Origin: Lineus longissimus
Lineage: Eukaryota > Nemertea > Pilidiophora > Heteronemertea > Lineidae
Assembly (NCBI RefSeq): GCF_910592395.1
Contig: NC_088310.1
Span: 16,251,501-16,315,500 of the forward strand
Length of the DNA stretch: 64,000 nucleotides
Direction: 5' to 3'
Both the position numbers and the translations under genes were made by a program. The notes under the pieces were generated by a model. The model ran no database searches. It saw nothing but the letters and a program-made list of their open reading frames with translations, and was not told the DNA's origin. This document shows positions 42,351 through 56,200 of the stretch, one piece after another; position 1 is the stretch's first letter, and each line of letters starts with the position of its first letter.

Positions 42351-43950
42351 AACATGATTACATACCAGGATACTTGTACACGATTTGAGGGATCACATCG
42401 GACAAAAGTACAGCGTTTATAGAAAATAGCCACAACAGAAACGTACCTGATTGTCAAACATGATATTAGAACAGATTGCGGTTTGGCTATTTTCAGGTTT
42501 ACTCACTTCATGCAAGTAGCCATGAATGCATGCAAGTAGCCGTGGATGCCAAAATAACATTGGTCCTCATATTATTTTCATCTTTCCAATTATATGGATG
42601 ACTGAATAGAACTGCAAACCATACTGCCATGAAACGACCAAAGTCCACATCTTGTCAAATTTAATGGTACATTCAGAATGCCACCCATATTCTGCTCAAG
42701 CCATACCAGTCATGGCAAGTGAGCTAGTCCAACACTTAAGGGCTAGGAATCAAAGGTGTTCTCATCAATTTATCAGAACTGGTTGAAATATGGTATTTTG
42801 GCGATATTTATCGTGCTAAAACAATTTATTAAAGTCAATTTCTTTAACTCCCTAAACCAGTTGAACCAGGAGCACTAAAGGCACATGGCAGGTTGATTAC
42901 CTTTACAAACACACAAACGTTACTGCTAGAAAAGCAAATGCGACCTTAATATATCCAAGTTTTCATCTACATTTTGATCAAGATGAACTTTGGCATAACT
43001 CTGGCATGGCCTAGTACCTTGACTACTCATCTTTACCTCTTACCATTTGGCACTATTCTCACTGAACTATAGTTAAATAGAATTGAAGCACGATAAGAGC
43101 AAATTTCTTGAATGCCCATTCTGCAGGAGATTGAACTTTGCCCAAGGAAGCAAGACTGTCAGCAATTTTGAAATCAGGCCTACACGATTGCTACGCATGA
43201 AGAAATGATTGCACCATGTTACCAAGTTACAAAATACCGTTCACACAGAAAGACACAGTGTCAAAATGCCACATAAGGGCAGCGAGATCGGTCTGCATTA
43301 AGAAATTGGGTAAAGTGGTTTATGAATAATATGCAATGTTACTAATTTATCTTACCGATCAATAGCCACATTATTTGTACATTTGTACACATAATTCGTA
43401 TATATAAAACACTGTTCACCCCATTTTATGGCAAGCCGCAGTTTTTTACTTATGATGAATTGGCTGCCAAAATAATGGGGCTCAGAGTCGATTCTAGAAT
43501 CAATGGACACACATTCGGACTCATTGCCTACTGGGGAACAAGAAAGACTTCATGATCGAGGTTGAATGAATGCCGATAGCTAGCTAGTCTCAAATAGAGA
43601 GCAAGTATCGGTCGGCTCATTCCGAACCCTACCGCTAGAAAAATATGAGGAAACATGCTCTATTTGCTGCATTTGGTGCCAACATCTGCCAACAACAAGA
43701 GGCTTCCAAGTGAAGACCAAATAAAACAGATAAGGTATGTATTCATTTGTGAATATCACTTCTCAAGTTGTTGGGAGGACCAGGCTATTTATTCATATCA
43801 AATCTACATACCGAGTCCAAATATTAACCCTAGCGGCAGGATCAGCAACGAAAACATGATGACGTCACTATCTGTCTATAGCTCATAATGGAAAACAACA
43901 TATCAAACGGATGATATCTAAAATGAAAGAACATACTCCAAGTCTCCTAA
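42351..43950 (-). other. putative 3' UTR and flank of the MARK gene
   Basis: On minus, AATAAA at 43793-43788 lies about 160 bases after the stop codon and is the nearest polyadenylation signal. Others occur further on. No exon seen. Confidence 0.4.
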
Positions 43951-44275
43951 TCACAGTTTCAGTTCATTGGCAATTTTAGAAGCAATATTTTTGAAGCCAA
44001 TCGAAGTTCCTGATATCCGCTTAAAGCGTACCCCATTGAGAGAAAGCCGTGGTAGCTTGCATACTTCCATTTCCCATTGCACCAGGCTGTCCGTGTTTGG
44101 ATCACCATGCACGCAGAGCAGCAAGAATTTCTCGCGCTGCTCATAGTCGCAGTTGTTTGCGTCTAGCACCTTTCTAATCTCCTTCATCATGTCATTAGGG
44201 TCCATAGAACTAGTTGTCTTCATGCTCCACGTAAATCGCAGTGACCTTGGTTTTACTTGGTCTTCGTGCATCGAC
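43951..44275 (-). CDS. MARK (PAR-1 family): MARK terminal exon (KA1 domain)
   Basis: The acceptor is TTATCCACTTCAG. One base completes an Arg codon, then [16 protein letters not shown]… to ELKL and TGA at 43953-43951. The segment [20 protein letters not shown] is near-invariant in animal MARKs. Length 107 residues plus stop. Confidence 0.97.
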
Positions 44276-47200
44276 CTGAAGTGGATAACGCACAAGTCAG
44301 TAAAAAGTTCCGCGAAAAAAATCAAGTTACAAAGCAATATAAATAGAGATCGCCGAACTGATGCATACCACCACTATTCATACCATTGGTACACTTTGAA
44401 CTTGGAACATGTAACTAATATGATTATGAAATGCTGATCACCAACAAACACGACCAAGCGGATCGGCAATGTGATAACAAAGATGAAAAGGACGTCAGCA
44501 ATTGAGACGACATGGAACATGATAATGAAGATAATGATGACAATGCTAAACAAGAGTTGGTGGAAACTGCCTTCACTTTCTCCTCCAACATGTGTTGAGT
44601 GCAAAGTGTACCAATCAGCAGGGCAATTAGTGAGGTAGAACATCCAAGTACCAGAAATTGTTGGAAATTGTTTTCTTGTCAAACTCCCACAGACCTTTAC
44701 ATGAGGGTAGTTGTACCTGCTTTCTAAACAAAGGAGAGGATGAGGAGGCATGCCAAATACTTCATGAATGGTCAACGAATAGATATCAGGGCCCATCACA
44801 AGGGCTTGCTCTTCTTGAAAAAATTGTTTTTGGCAACAAATTTAATCTGATTACGCGGTAACCAAATGGGGCATTTCAGTTAGTGAAATATCCACACAAA
44901 GTTCAAGGCATAACCTGACTGAGCCCATCCATGAAGACGAAGCAACCAAATGAAATATAATAAATTAATAAGGGATTAAGCTGTCATAATGGAAAGGTTA
45001 TAAATTGTCACAAACATACATGTACGACAGGGTCTGATTTACCTCTACACATTCTTCATGGATGGTACCAATTCAAGTTTACCTCAGCCCACCCAAAACA
45101 ACTGCTACCTGCATGCTCAACTTGGGTAATCTTCATGCGGTTAATATCACTATCACAACCTCCAAAGCAATTCTAATGTTAAAAGTAAGCTCAGTGACCA
45201 ATTTATTACACATTGCTAAATTTCAGAACAATTTTGTGTTCTGTTCAGATGGCTTTGACAAAAACTGGCACCAGTATTTTACACTTTGATGATATTGTAC
45301 ACTTTTGGTGAACTTCTAACGCACAGATTTAATTTTCAATTTACACATATAAAACAGTGGAATACACCCTGAATAGACCATGTGCCGAACAGCCAGAAAT
45401 GTGAGATTTCATTTGACATTTGTTCAAGCCAAGACAAAAAGGTGGTTTTCGTTGAAATATGGGGGGGGGGGGGGGGGCACAGGAACTGTTCAAGGGTGAA
45501 TTCCAAGTTTCTGGGTGTAAGTTCGGACACCAACTTTGAAATAACTAACAATGTTAAATCCAAATACGGAATTAAACATTTCACACTAAAGTCAAAAAAT
45601 TTGGTCAGACACAATGTTTTCTATGAACAAATTAAAGAGATCACTGCTACTGCTGTTGAAAAGTAAACAGAAGAGGAAATTCTCAAAACCATTGAAAATG
45701 GGACTGCAACAATGACATGCAAACTTAGTTTTTCCACAACAGATCAGCTGTAGATAATGTTGTTTATATGACTCCCAAGGATCCACCTTTATATTGCACA
45801 TCATGACAGTGCTCTCTTCAGATTATACAGGCATTGAAATTCATATCTCTATCGACATCAAATTAATTGGCGACTAAACGCAGAAGCCAAGAGGGACAGC
45901 TTAATTGGCGATAGGGGTCTCCACTACCTTACAGCACATTGGCATTATTAGTACTAAAACTCAAGGTCAATTTTTCAAACCCAGCCCAGTCCCCTATTAA
46001 CAGTGCACCACCTGGAGACCATGCACTTATTCGACCAGCCCTTCAATCAGGAGAGAATGTGGTTGCCTCCACCAAGGAGAAAGCCCCCTCCTGACATTTT
46101 TTAGACCCGGTTATTTATTTCTAAAGAGGCTTACACAAGGAGGTTTTCTTAACATGCAGAGGTCATTAGTTCCAAGACTCCAACTACATGTAGCATTTAG
46201 ATAAGGAAGGATTCATTAAGTACGTACACACCAAAACGCCGATTTTTAGACCCCCCCCCCCTGTATGCACCTTGTACGCATTGCCTCAACCCCCCCCCCC
46301 GCCCTGTACGAGCGTACACCTAGAGACCACTTTAATACTCGATGAATTGCCTATTTTCCTTCCTGCGGCGCTAGTTGGATCGGCGGGCGGACTGCGCAAT
46401 AACGCAGACATGGCACACACATGGGAAAACAGCATGGGAAACAGCTATAAACCTCGTAGTGGGGCGACATCAGAACCCAGTCAAGTTTATCGCGTGCAAG
46501 TTCCGACCTCATGTGCAGTACCAGTATGATTCCCTTGATTATGACGGCAATCTATCATTTAAGCATTCAAGCATTTTCAGAAAATGGTTCTTGGGTTGCG
46601 TAAGACTTTATATCCCCCCCCCCCCCCCGTACGCATAGTGAACGGTTTTTCATAGAACCCCCCCTCAGTGTGTATGTACTTAATGGATACTCCCTAAATG
46701 ATACTAATAGGTCTTATGGAAATCTAGTACATTGGACTACTTGTCCTCTGTTGATTTATGTGTAGAAGTAGGCAAAAATGTTCACTTTGCCTTATAAGTC
46801 CCGATTGTATTCAGACTGACTGTTATCTGATACTAAGGCCATACATGAGCAACAGAAACATATCTGTTATTGTAGGACGAAGGGATGGTCTTGAAATAAA
46901 TCAACGAAACGGAACAGGTTAATAAACTGGGTATGGTCATCAATGGTTTGAAAACCTGACTTGAATGAATAAAGTTTTCATTCCCTAGTCATTTGAGAAT
47001 TCTGAGGCTCGACAACTTATGCTGTTGTCAAACAGATGTCTGTTTAAGTTTCGCCCTCCGGTTTGCCAAACCATGACAACTCGTGTTACTCAAGAATAAT
47101 TAACAAAATTCTATGTTAGATCTAACTCCATGCAGTGAAGAAAAGAACGAAAATAAACTATGTCTTCTATGAGTAATGTTCACATCCATGCAGACATTAA

Positions 47201-50200
47201 GATAATACATCCAAGTCACCAACTCATCACAGAGTTCATGGTAGTTATCATTATGGCCTTCGGGATCCAATACATAGAATTGCAATTAAATCAATTCACC
47301 GAAACATCGATGTTAAACTTATAGTCAGATACAATTAATGGTCAAAACAACTCAACTGAGTCAAAAATCAGATGGTTGCAATGTTTTTGTGTGGGTCAAT
47401 CGTTGTAGTTATTGTACAATTGGACTTGGAGCCTCAAGTAGTTCAGGTTATTTTTCATAAAAATCATGCAAATTTCATCAAAATTATTCTGGGTTCTTTT
47501 TAACAGTGTGCATGAGATGAATCAAAAGGCTATGAAACTCTCCAGCACAGAGGTGAATATCAATATAGGGTGGGACCTTAAGTGGAATCACAACATTAGC
47601 CTACAGCCTTCGTCGCCATTTGTTAAAATAAGGATATACTAGTCATTCTGCATTCAACAAACAGAGTAGCAGGATACTTTACTTTGGCAGTTTCAGTTTC
47701 TCCCTATTTTGAGCTCGGTTAAGGTTACGGTGTCTGAAATTAGAACCCGACATGTTAGATTTTTAAGAGAACAGAGACACTAAAGGAACGCCAGTGTTGT
47801 AGGTGATCGACTTTGCTGAAACAACAACCAAAAGCTGCCCGATTTCAAGCCAGATGTCAAAGCCATGCGGAAACTACATACTATCAATGGGTTTAAGCCG
47901 TGTAAGGAGCCTGTTACACTGTACATAGGCCTACTACAAGTGAATTTGAGGCATTAATTGGCTTAAACACGTTGTAACAGTATATTCATGATATACGCTC
48001 TGCAAAAAAACTGGATTCTCTGCAAGAAAACTTCCTAAGCTTTGATGCAGAAAGAGGCAATGTAGCAGGTGGTTTGATATTAATTGCAGTGCAGGTGTGA
48101 GATGTGAAAGGCAAGTTATGTTCCACATCTGAATCACGAGAATAAAAAAAATTTTCCAAATCAATCACGTGGATGAGAGAATTCAAGGCTGACAACACAG
48201 AAAGGGAATTTTTAACAATTTACAGGTTCACTGGGTGACAAATGAGCATAGGCAGGTCCAGGATCTTGGGGAAAAGAGGCAATTTTCTTTAAGAATTACA
48301 TTTCAAGATCATAAAAGTTGTCAAAGTTCCACAAAATAATGTTCACTGCTATAGAGGTTTTTCACTGACGTCACATGATGACGTTGCCAATTGTTTTGCA
48401 CTGCCATATTGGCCGTCACACGTGGTCATGACATAAAGAAATGCATTGGCAGGTGGCCTTCAAAAAGTTATGTTGTGACGTCACGTGAAGAGTCTCTACA
48501 GTGAGCCCAGTAACATTCATTCACTGAAGAACCCAAACTAATCATGCTTGATTCACTATCAAATGATGCTCACTTGCAAAAGGGTGCACATTTCATATCA
48601 AAATACCCTAGAACTACAATGAAAAGGTAATGGCCCTTGAATGTGATCACCTGAGGCAGTATTAATAGCAGAAATAACATGATGAATTTGTTACAGTTTT
48701 AAAAGAGGTCTCAAAAAGATTAGGGGGTCATGTATTTCTTGCAACATATGTGCTGTACATCTGAACTGGAAAATTTCAGATCTACACATTCAGTTATAGC
48801 AACCTTTTAGCTCTTATGTTTTGTAGCCACCTTGGCCAAGCCAAGATTTAGCTGAGACCAAAATCTGTATGGTAACCTGTACTGTGTGCATGGTACTATG
48901 TTTCTGTCCTTCACCACATCTACGCCAATTTACCAATGTGTCTTTCTAACAGAAGAAGGACAAAGCATTATCAGCTGACCCAAGTGCCATAAAAAAATTT
49001 TAATCAAAAAATTCAAACAAAAAGTTATCGTGAATCAAAAAGTACATGTAAGTGCAGAGCTTGAAAATCCCCAACAATTAAATGCATCATATTAACAAAT
49101 CCCGAATGCCACTAATTTTTTCACTTGATCCGACAATAATTTGATATTGGAATGCTGACACCATTTAACCAAATTAACTGCTCGTGATGACTTTCATCTC
49201 ACTAAAGAACATCAAGAAGAATTGTACCAAATGAGGCCTTCACAAGGGAAAGCACATGTGATTTTTATTGTTTGTTATTTCACTATAAAGCAGCTCATCT
49301 CTTTTGCACTATTTAAACATTCACTTGTCAAATCAAGTCACCACCAAAATCTTAGCACTGCATTCTGAGTCACCATTACCTACCAACAGCCTGAATACAG
49401 GACACAACAAAAATAAAGTGAGCAATAAAATAAAACACGCATATTCTGAATCCCAATAATAAGAATAGGTACCAGACAGAAAGGGTATTAGACTACAAAA
49501 TCAGGACAGGTTAAACACGGTGCCCAATCGACATGACCGTATTAAGTAAAGGGGTGTAAGGAATGAATTTCTCCCCTCAAAAATTTGTCTGAGGAAATAT
49601 TCGGGCAAGGCAATTGTGGCCAATAACCGATAAATTCATGCGATTGGACACCGTGCTACATGTACATGGACAAGCAGAGAAAGGACAACTTGGTGTTGGG
49701 TATGTCTGTAACTGATACCTAATGAGTGGGAGGGATGGTAATTAAGACCGATAAGTGTCAGCTTTATACTTAATAACTCAGTCAAAGAACACACTCCCAT
49801 TTGATTTGAGGCCTTCTGATTACAGGCAGTTTTCTGACTGGGGATGCGATGACATCACAGAACTGCAAGCCTTTAAATTGGGCGCTTATCAAATCAGTGT
49901 TAAAACTTATGGCTACTATGACCAAACTCACACATCTCTTACTGTTGGAAAAGCTCTGAACAGCTTTTCAGCCAATGTGAACAGTACATTCTTACATGAA
50001 TTTAATGATGGCACTTAAATGCATGCATTGCACAGAGGCAATACTTCGGCACAAAAAAGCTAAACTACAAAGCCGCTCGGCATCTTTCAACATTCCAACT
50101 CTCCAACTCTAATAAATGTTCATTCAGCCTGTTTCAACTTCACTGCCTTCTGATTACCAAATGGACAAAAGTCCGTTTAGTCGATTAACCATGAACCAAA

Positions 50201-53200
50201 TTTTGGCCCGATTGCAATGCACACATTCTCCAAGGCCCTTCTCGGGGCAGGAGGCAATGCAGCTTGGCAGTAAAAGTCGGAAGGTACTAATACATATGAA
50301 TCTCCAGAAGTTGGGAAACCTGTTCTCCAAGACACGACTATGATGGCAGATACAAACTATCGTGTCAGTCCATTTTTGAAAATCTACACAAATAAAACAC
50401 GCAGACAAACAAGCCTGGCAAAGGCCTACATCCTACCAGGTTACCAGGTTACCACCATACACCAAAGCAAATCAAATCAAGGAAGACTGTACAGGTTAGG
50501 GCAGAGAGGGGTGTGTTAAAACTAAATGGAGTAAGGCAGAATGTCAAATACATTAGTGGCTTCCACAGGAAAAAAGAAACATTCTTATCAGTCCACACTA
50601 TTAACATCCAAAAGTTTATTACTGCACTCTTTTTTTCATATAAAATCACACTGAGGTGCACTTAAATTCCGAGTTGCTTCACTGGCAAGTAACAATGACT
50701 TGCACGACTGGTAAGTAAAAATAACTCAAAAGTTTGACAAAATTCAAGGTCAAGGATAGTTTCTGGTCAAGACAGATTACAAGGACAACATCGGGTGTGT
50801 TAAAGTATATCGAAATCAGCACAGCGGACAACTAGGTGACTAGGGTTAATGTTGCTTTTTTCGTAAAGCTCTGCGTGATTGAATTCAGTGTCTTACCCCT
50901 TCAAGGCCGAAAGTGGACTGTCCTCTCTACAAAAGCAACACAAGAATAGAAACATGTTTTAAAGGGCCAAATCTTCAAATATGGTCACAACTCCTACAAG
51001 TTAACCTCTCACAGCGTCACAGAACACTAGTTCCCAAACTTTTAAATATTTTTGATTCTATAAAGCTGTTAAAAGGATTTGACACAAAACTAAACTACAG
51101 TGAAACAGTTTATGTTTCAAAATGTATTATTACCATTTTAAAAGCAAAATGCCTCACAAGCCAGTTTTTGAGCTTTCAGGTGATATGCCATTTTGAAAAG
51201 GTTGGGGTTTATACACTGAGCAGTATTAAAGAAGGGGACTTGGGATTATAAGTTAACTCTTCTAAAACCAATTTGTCTCTTTTGATCAATTTTGTTTGTA
51301 GCAATTTATAAACTATTCCACTGTCTTATTATCTTACTGTCTTATCTACACATTATTTCTGTATCATTTAGAACTATAATTAGTAAATAATATGGTTATC
51401 TGTCTACTTTTCACTAATCTAGCATAAAATCATATCCGACCTTGAAGATTCAGAGCTTTTCAGCATGATCCTATATATCAAAAATATAAAATCATATGCT
51501 GTTATAAAATCTTTAAAAGATTTCAAGATCCAGGCATGTTATTCCAAGGTTTTGTGGCATTATATCATCTTGTTTCCAGATGTTTTTAAACAGGTATTGA
51601 CACAACACTGCAGTGCACTTAATATGAAGAGAGTAGCTCAATCAAAAGGAAGAAGTGATAGACTGCCAGGGTTAGCCAGGCATGCCAAGACTGGTGGGAA
51701 CCCAGGCTAGTGCGCAAGCAACTTAGAATTCCATGCCCCCTATAGGCGATGATGTTAAACAAAATGATGATGAAAACGTTTCAAACAAAGAAAACGATTA
51801 GTGAATTATATGAGCCGACCTAACACAGGATTGAGGGCTGGCTTACTCGGCTACGGTGGGCCCATCTTGGTCAAGTTGGAGTTTTTCCTGGAAGCCACCA
51901 CAGAGAACTCAAATCAAACAATGGTGGACGTCAGATGACGGATGCATCGCAACAGCAAAAATTTCAAAGTTGTTAGGTAATAAGGCAATGATTTTTATTA
52001 CAATTCAGGACATAGAAGTCTGAAAAGTTAATAACAGGAGATTTCATAGTGATATACTTCTATTTACGCGTATGAGGGATTTAAAGGGTAACGTTTATCA
52101 AAGTCAACTTTTCTTCCAAAGGGTCCCTTATCAGTGACATAATTATGACGACATTATCAAAAGAATATGCTGATGAAGCCACTGCAAAAATGGCGGCAAT
52201 ACAGTTAAACCCACAACCAAGGATTTCAAGAGCATGGCATACAATGAAGGACAGACACCAGAACCAATCCTGAAAGAGTATTAAAGAGTTAATGTGACAT
52301 AAATGTCTGCTGAATTATAGCAGCATTTGATATTAAAACTTGGTATTTATGATATGTTACTGGAATAGTTTCAGTTAACCATGGTTATTATTGGCAGTTA
52401 TCTTGACAAGGACTTCATTCAGGGTAGGGGGTCACTAACCAAGGCAGGTCAACACATTCTTCAGCGATGCCAGTAGTATTTGATCCCAAGTGAATCATTT
52501 CAAAGTCATTCAACCATGAAGGAGGCAGTTTGGGGATCCCTTAATTAATGACGATTGTCATTTTTCATGCCCAGAGTTCCGAACAAGATGATTCTGTGAT
52601 GCATAAAAAAATGTACACAATATTCAACCAAATAATCGTATACATTAGTGGACTTTTCCCTGCTTCACTGTCTTCAAAGGAAGTGTGCAACATTGCATTA
52701 GTGATGGCAGTATGTTATATAATAACCAGGACTCTTTGTTTAAATATGACCCAATACAGCATTTAACCACTGCTCTTCGGAGTCTAGTTTCCGCCAACAA
52801 GGCTTATCAGAAGTAATGAGAAACAAATTATCACTTCGCATTGAAAATATCTCAAAGATGCATGGTTTATTTTCAGCACCTAAGCTTAATTGCAAAAGCA
52901 TACATGTGTTTGCACTTCTTTTGCAAATTCTCAGGCATTACATCTGGTTGAATTTTAAGGGTTATACATGTCAGTACAACGAGGAATATAATCCATGCAA
53001 CATACAGAAGACACGTGGATATAACAACATTAAAAGCCAAAGAAAAAGAATTTCAAGGGCTTGTTCCCTTTAGTCAGCCAAAGTTTCAATGTCAATTTAC
53101 TGCTCCCTTGACAAAATACTTTCAATTAAAGTGGTAGCCAGAATAGTTCCCAATGAACTTCTGGTTTTCACCAAGTAAAACCAGAATATTTCTGCAATGT

Positions 53201-56200
53201 CTAATTTACCATAATTTGCATGGCATCCGAGATCAAGGATTTTCTAATCTTATTTAGGGATTCTTGAAAGTGGCTTTCGTGAGCCCAGCCCTGGATGAAG
53301 TCTTAGAGAGATAACTGATTAAAATGTAGAAATGATCATGCCCCTACTTTCTCCTCATACTATCCATGAACTGAAACCTATTCTCAGATACAGTCAGTTC
53401 GCTTCGGTGAGCCGGTGTTTCACGATCAGGAGAGCGAATTCTCGTGGTAAGAGTGTGATAGTTCCTGAAAATTTCAACAGATGGCAGGACATCGAAGATT
53501 TGATATTAAAAACAAAAATAATCCAGCACCCCTATTTACAGAAAAATTTATTCACTATTAGCATTTTTATTTCTTGAGGCAATTTATTTTCATGATTTTT
53601 GAAGATGCAAAAGGCACACTACTATATCCAAGTTTACAGTCTGTAAAGTGCCACCTAAACGAGCGATTTAAATCACGGTGACCTGTGATCATAATCGCTG
53701 CTATGTGTGACAAAATAATCTTTTGTCTGCGGGTAAAACAGGTAATCGCCAGGTCTGATATTGATCGCATGTTGCCCGATCACCAATTCATGATACCCGG
53801 TCGCAGCGATTTACATCGCTTGTTTCCCAAACCCTTAGGTGGCTATTCCTATTCTTATTCTTAATCTAATTGTTTCTGAAATAACCAGTCTTCTAAATTG
53901 TATGCACACTAACTATTTAATACTCTCTCACATAACGAAATGGGCGCTAAGGCTAATTTTGGATTGTTGCACGAACCAGAGCCTAATCTTGCCTAAACTC
54001 ATACGCTTCTTCAAGTAGAATAAACCACCAAGCATTACTATTCAAACTCTTGATGCCAGAAAACTGTGCACTGGGATAAAAAGAATCTATACTCCCTTAA
54101 TCCAGGCCTATTCAGTAACCATAGAAAAGACTGCATAGTTTCAATCGAAGATTGAGGGATGCCATGACCCAAGAAAACAGCACAAATACTCAGTACCTAA
54201 TTACATTTTCACAGTAAAACCCAGCTCATGCAAGCAAAGAAGCCACTGCCATTATCGGATCACAACAATTGCCCACTTAACTAGCTTAACCCCCTCAATG
54301 AAACAAATACCGCACAAGCGCTTAATTTTCTCCCAATCAAGGCAGCGAGTGTTTTGTTTTCAAACAATAAAGGCTGCATAAGCAAGAAATGAGCAGATGC
54401 AGGAGCCCAAAGCACAAGATGCAGAAGCTATCACATCCTGCAATACCACAGACACACTGGCTCGTGAAAGGAATTCAACATCATTACATTATGCACTCGG
54501 TTACACAACAAATTCTATCCCAAATAGATTTCATGGTATGTAGGTTTCATGCAAATTCAAAGACAGCGTCATCAAAATTGAAGACCGCGTCATCAAAATA
54601 CTCTTCCTCGGCTTATCTCAGTTACCCTTAGAAATATTTACAGTTACTGATAATACATGGATATACATGTACTGCTGACAAATGTTACGATAGCATGGTG
54701 GTTGCATTGCATGCACTTGTCTACCAACAACATATGTATTACATAATCCAGTATAAGATGAGACACTGGGAGAGTCATTTCTGTACGTGCTACACACTTC
54801 AACAATTAAGTCCCCTCAAAGGTGATATTCAAGCAGGAATTCTGTAACTTCCGTATAACTCACATTTAGATTTTTTGACACGCACAATTTCATACCACAG
54901 TTGAAAACCCCAGAACAGAACAGCTACATTTGAGCGGGAACAATACAGAGGGGGACTTGCAAGCACAGAGCGTCACCATCACGATACATACCTTCTACTG
55001 AGCTTCGAGGTGATTTTGTTAAAGAAGGAGATGCCTGCCCGTTGGTTGCTGGTGACTGATCCAGTATCCTGGCTATGCAACGGTAATCCCGGGCTGTTAT
55101 ACGCAGCACCAGGAGTGCGTCGGATTGGCCCACCGTGGAATGTGCTACGACTGGCAGTATTACGTGGAAACCGTGTGCTGCTGACGGGGGACACTGGTAA
55201 TGAGGTCTTCCCAGGTGCGGTCCTAGAAATTTGCAAAAAGACATTTAAAATATATGCACGAATCCATGAAACATTGGTCAGTGTGCAAGTCGGTGATGCC
55301 AACAACTATTCCTCTCGATTAACTCACTGACTCAAGTTTTGATTACTTTTTTTAGCAAATTTTTTTCTAATCGTGGCGTTTAATAAATAACCCAAAACAA
55401 CCCATTGGCACTATTGAGTTCAGAAATGTCAGTGAGATTTTGATGTTTGGCATTAAAGATTTGGTCGACAGACATATTTTGAAGAGAGTATTTGGAGATG
55501 GTTGTACTAAAATGTCTCCCTTTAAATGCTAGACAGTCTACATGCAATATCCAAGCCACAAGCTGTATTTTTATGCTGAAGTTTTGAGAGAGAAACCAAA
55601 TAGAATTTTGATAGCACAGTCAACTACAAACAGACTACATAAATGTCTGCTTTTTATTTGATGAATCATAGCAATGGCTCAAGCATTACCTATCAAGTCA
55701 AACCACCAGAATGACCAATAAATTCTCGAATGAAACGATAATATATGATTAAAACGATGAAAATACTGTCACCACAAAAATGTGACCCCCAGCTTAATTC
55801 CTACAACTTCCGATTTATCTTATTCCTTTTTCTTATTCCTCTTCAAAAATTCTAAATACGAGCTTCACAACCACATTTTTTCCTCCAAATTCAACTCTAA
55901 TCATATAACAATAAGTGCAATTTTTCATTTCAATTACAAATGGTGCAGATTTTATAACATCAGTTATGTCTACCTCCTTGATACTGATCAGATACTAATA
56001 AAGATTGGAATCTCATGGGCATTCTTTCAGCAGAAGCCTTCAGTGGTACGGTACAAAAAGTTGAACAAAACTGTCTTGATTTTTGGTTCATTATGTTCAA
56101 TATGACCCGGGACAATGTTTAGGGTTCATGGGTAACATAACACTGGGGATTCAATCATACAATCTACTGGCAGGCACGAGAGTGTTAAGAGCCTGAAACC

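Larger units (their letters stand above)
44276..54991 (-). other. MARK intron, 10.7 kb
   Basis: No MARK exon recognised here, though I could not scan exhaustively for microexons. It contains inverted-repeat elements at 46214-46685 and 48344-48503 and G/C homopolymer runs near 45461-45477 and 46250-46300. Confidence 0.6.

Noticed and set aside
42228-42422. Ten-residue repeat protein on +
   Set aside because: The repeat follows from a 30-bp minisatellite; no splice sites or homologues.
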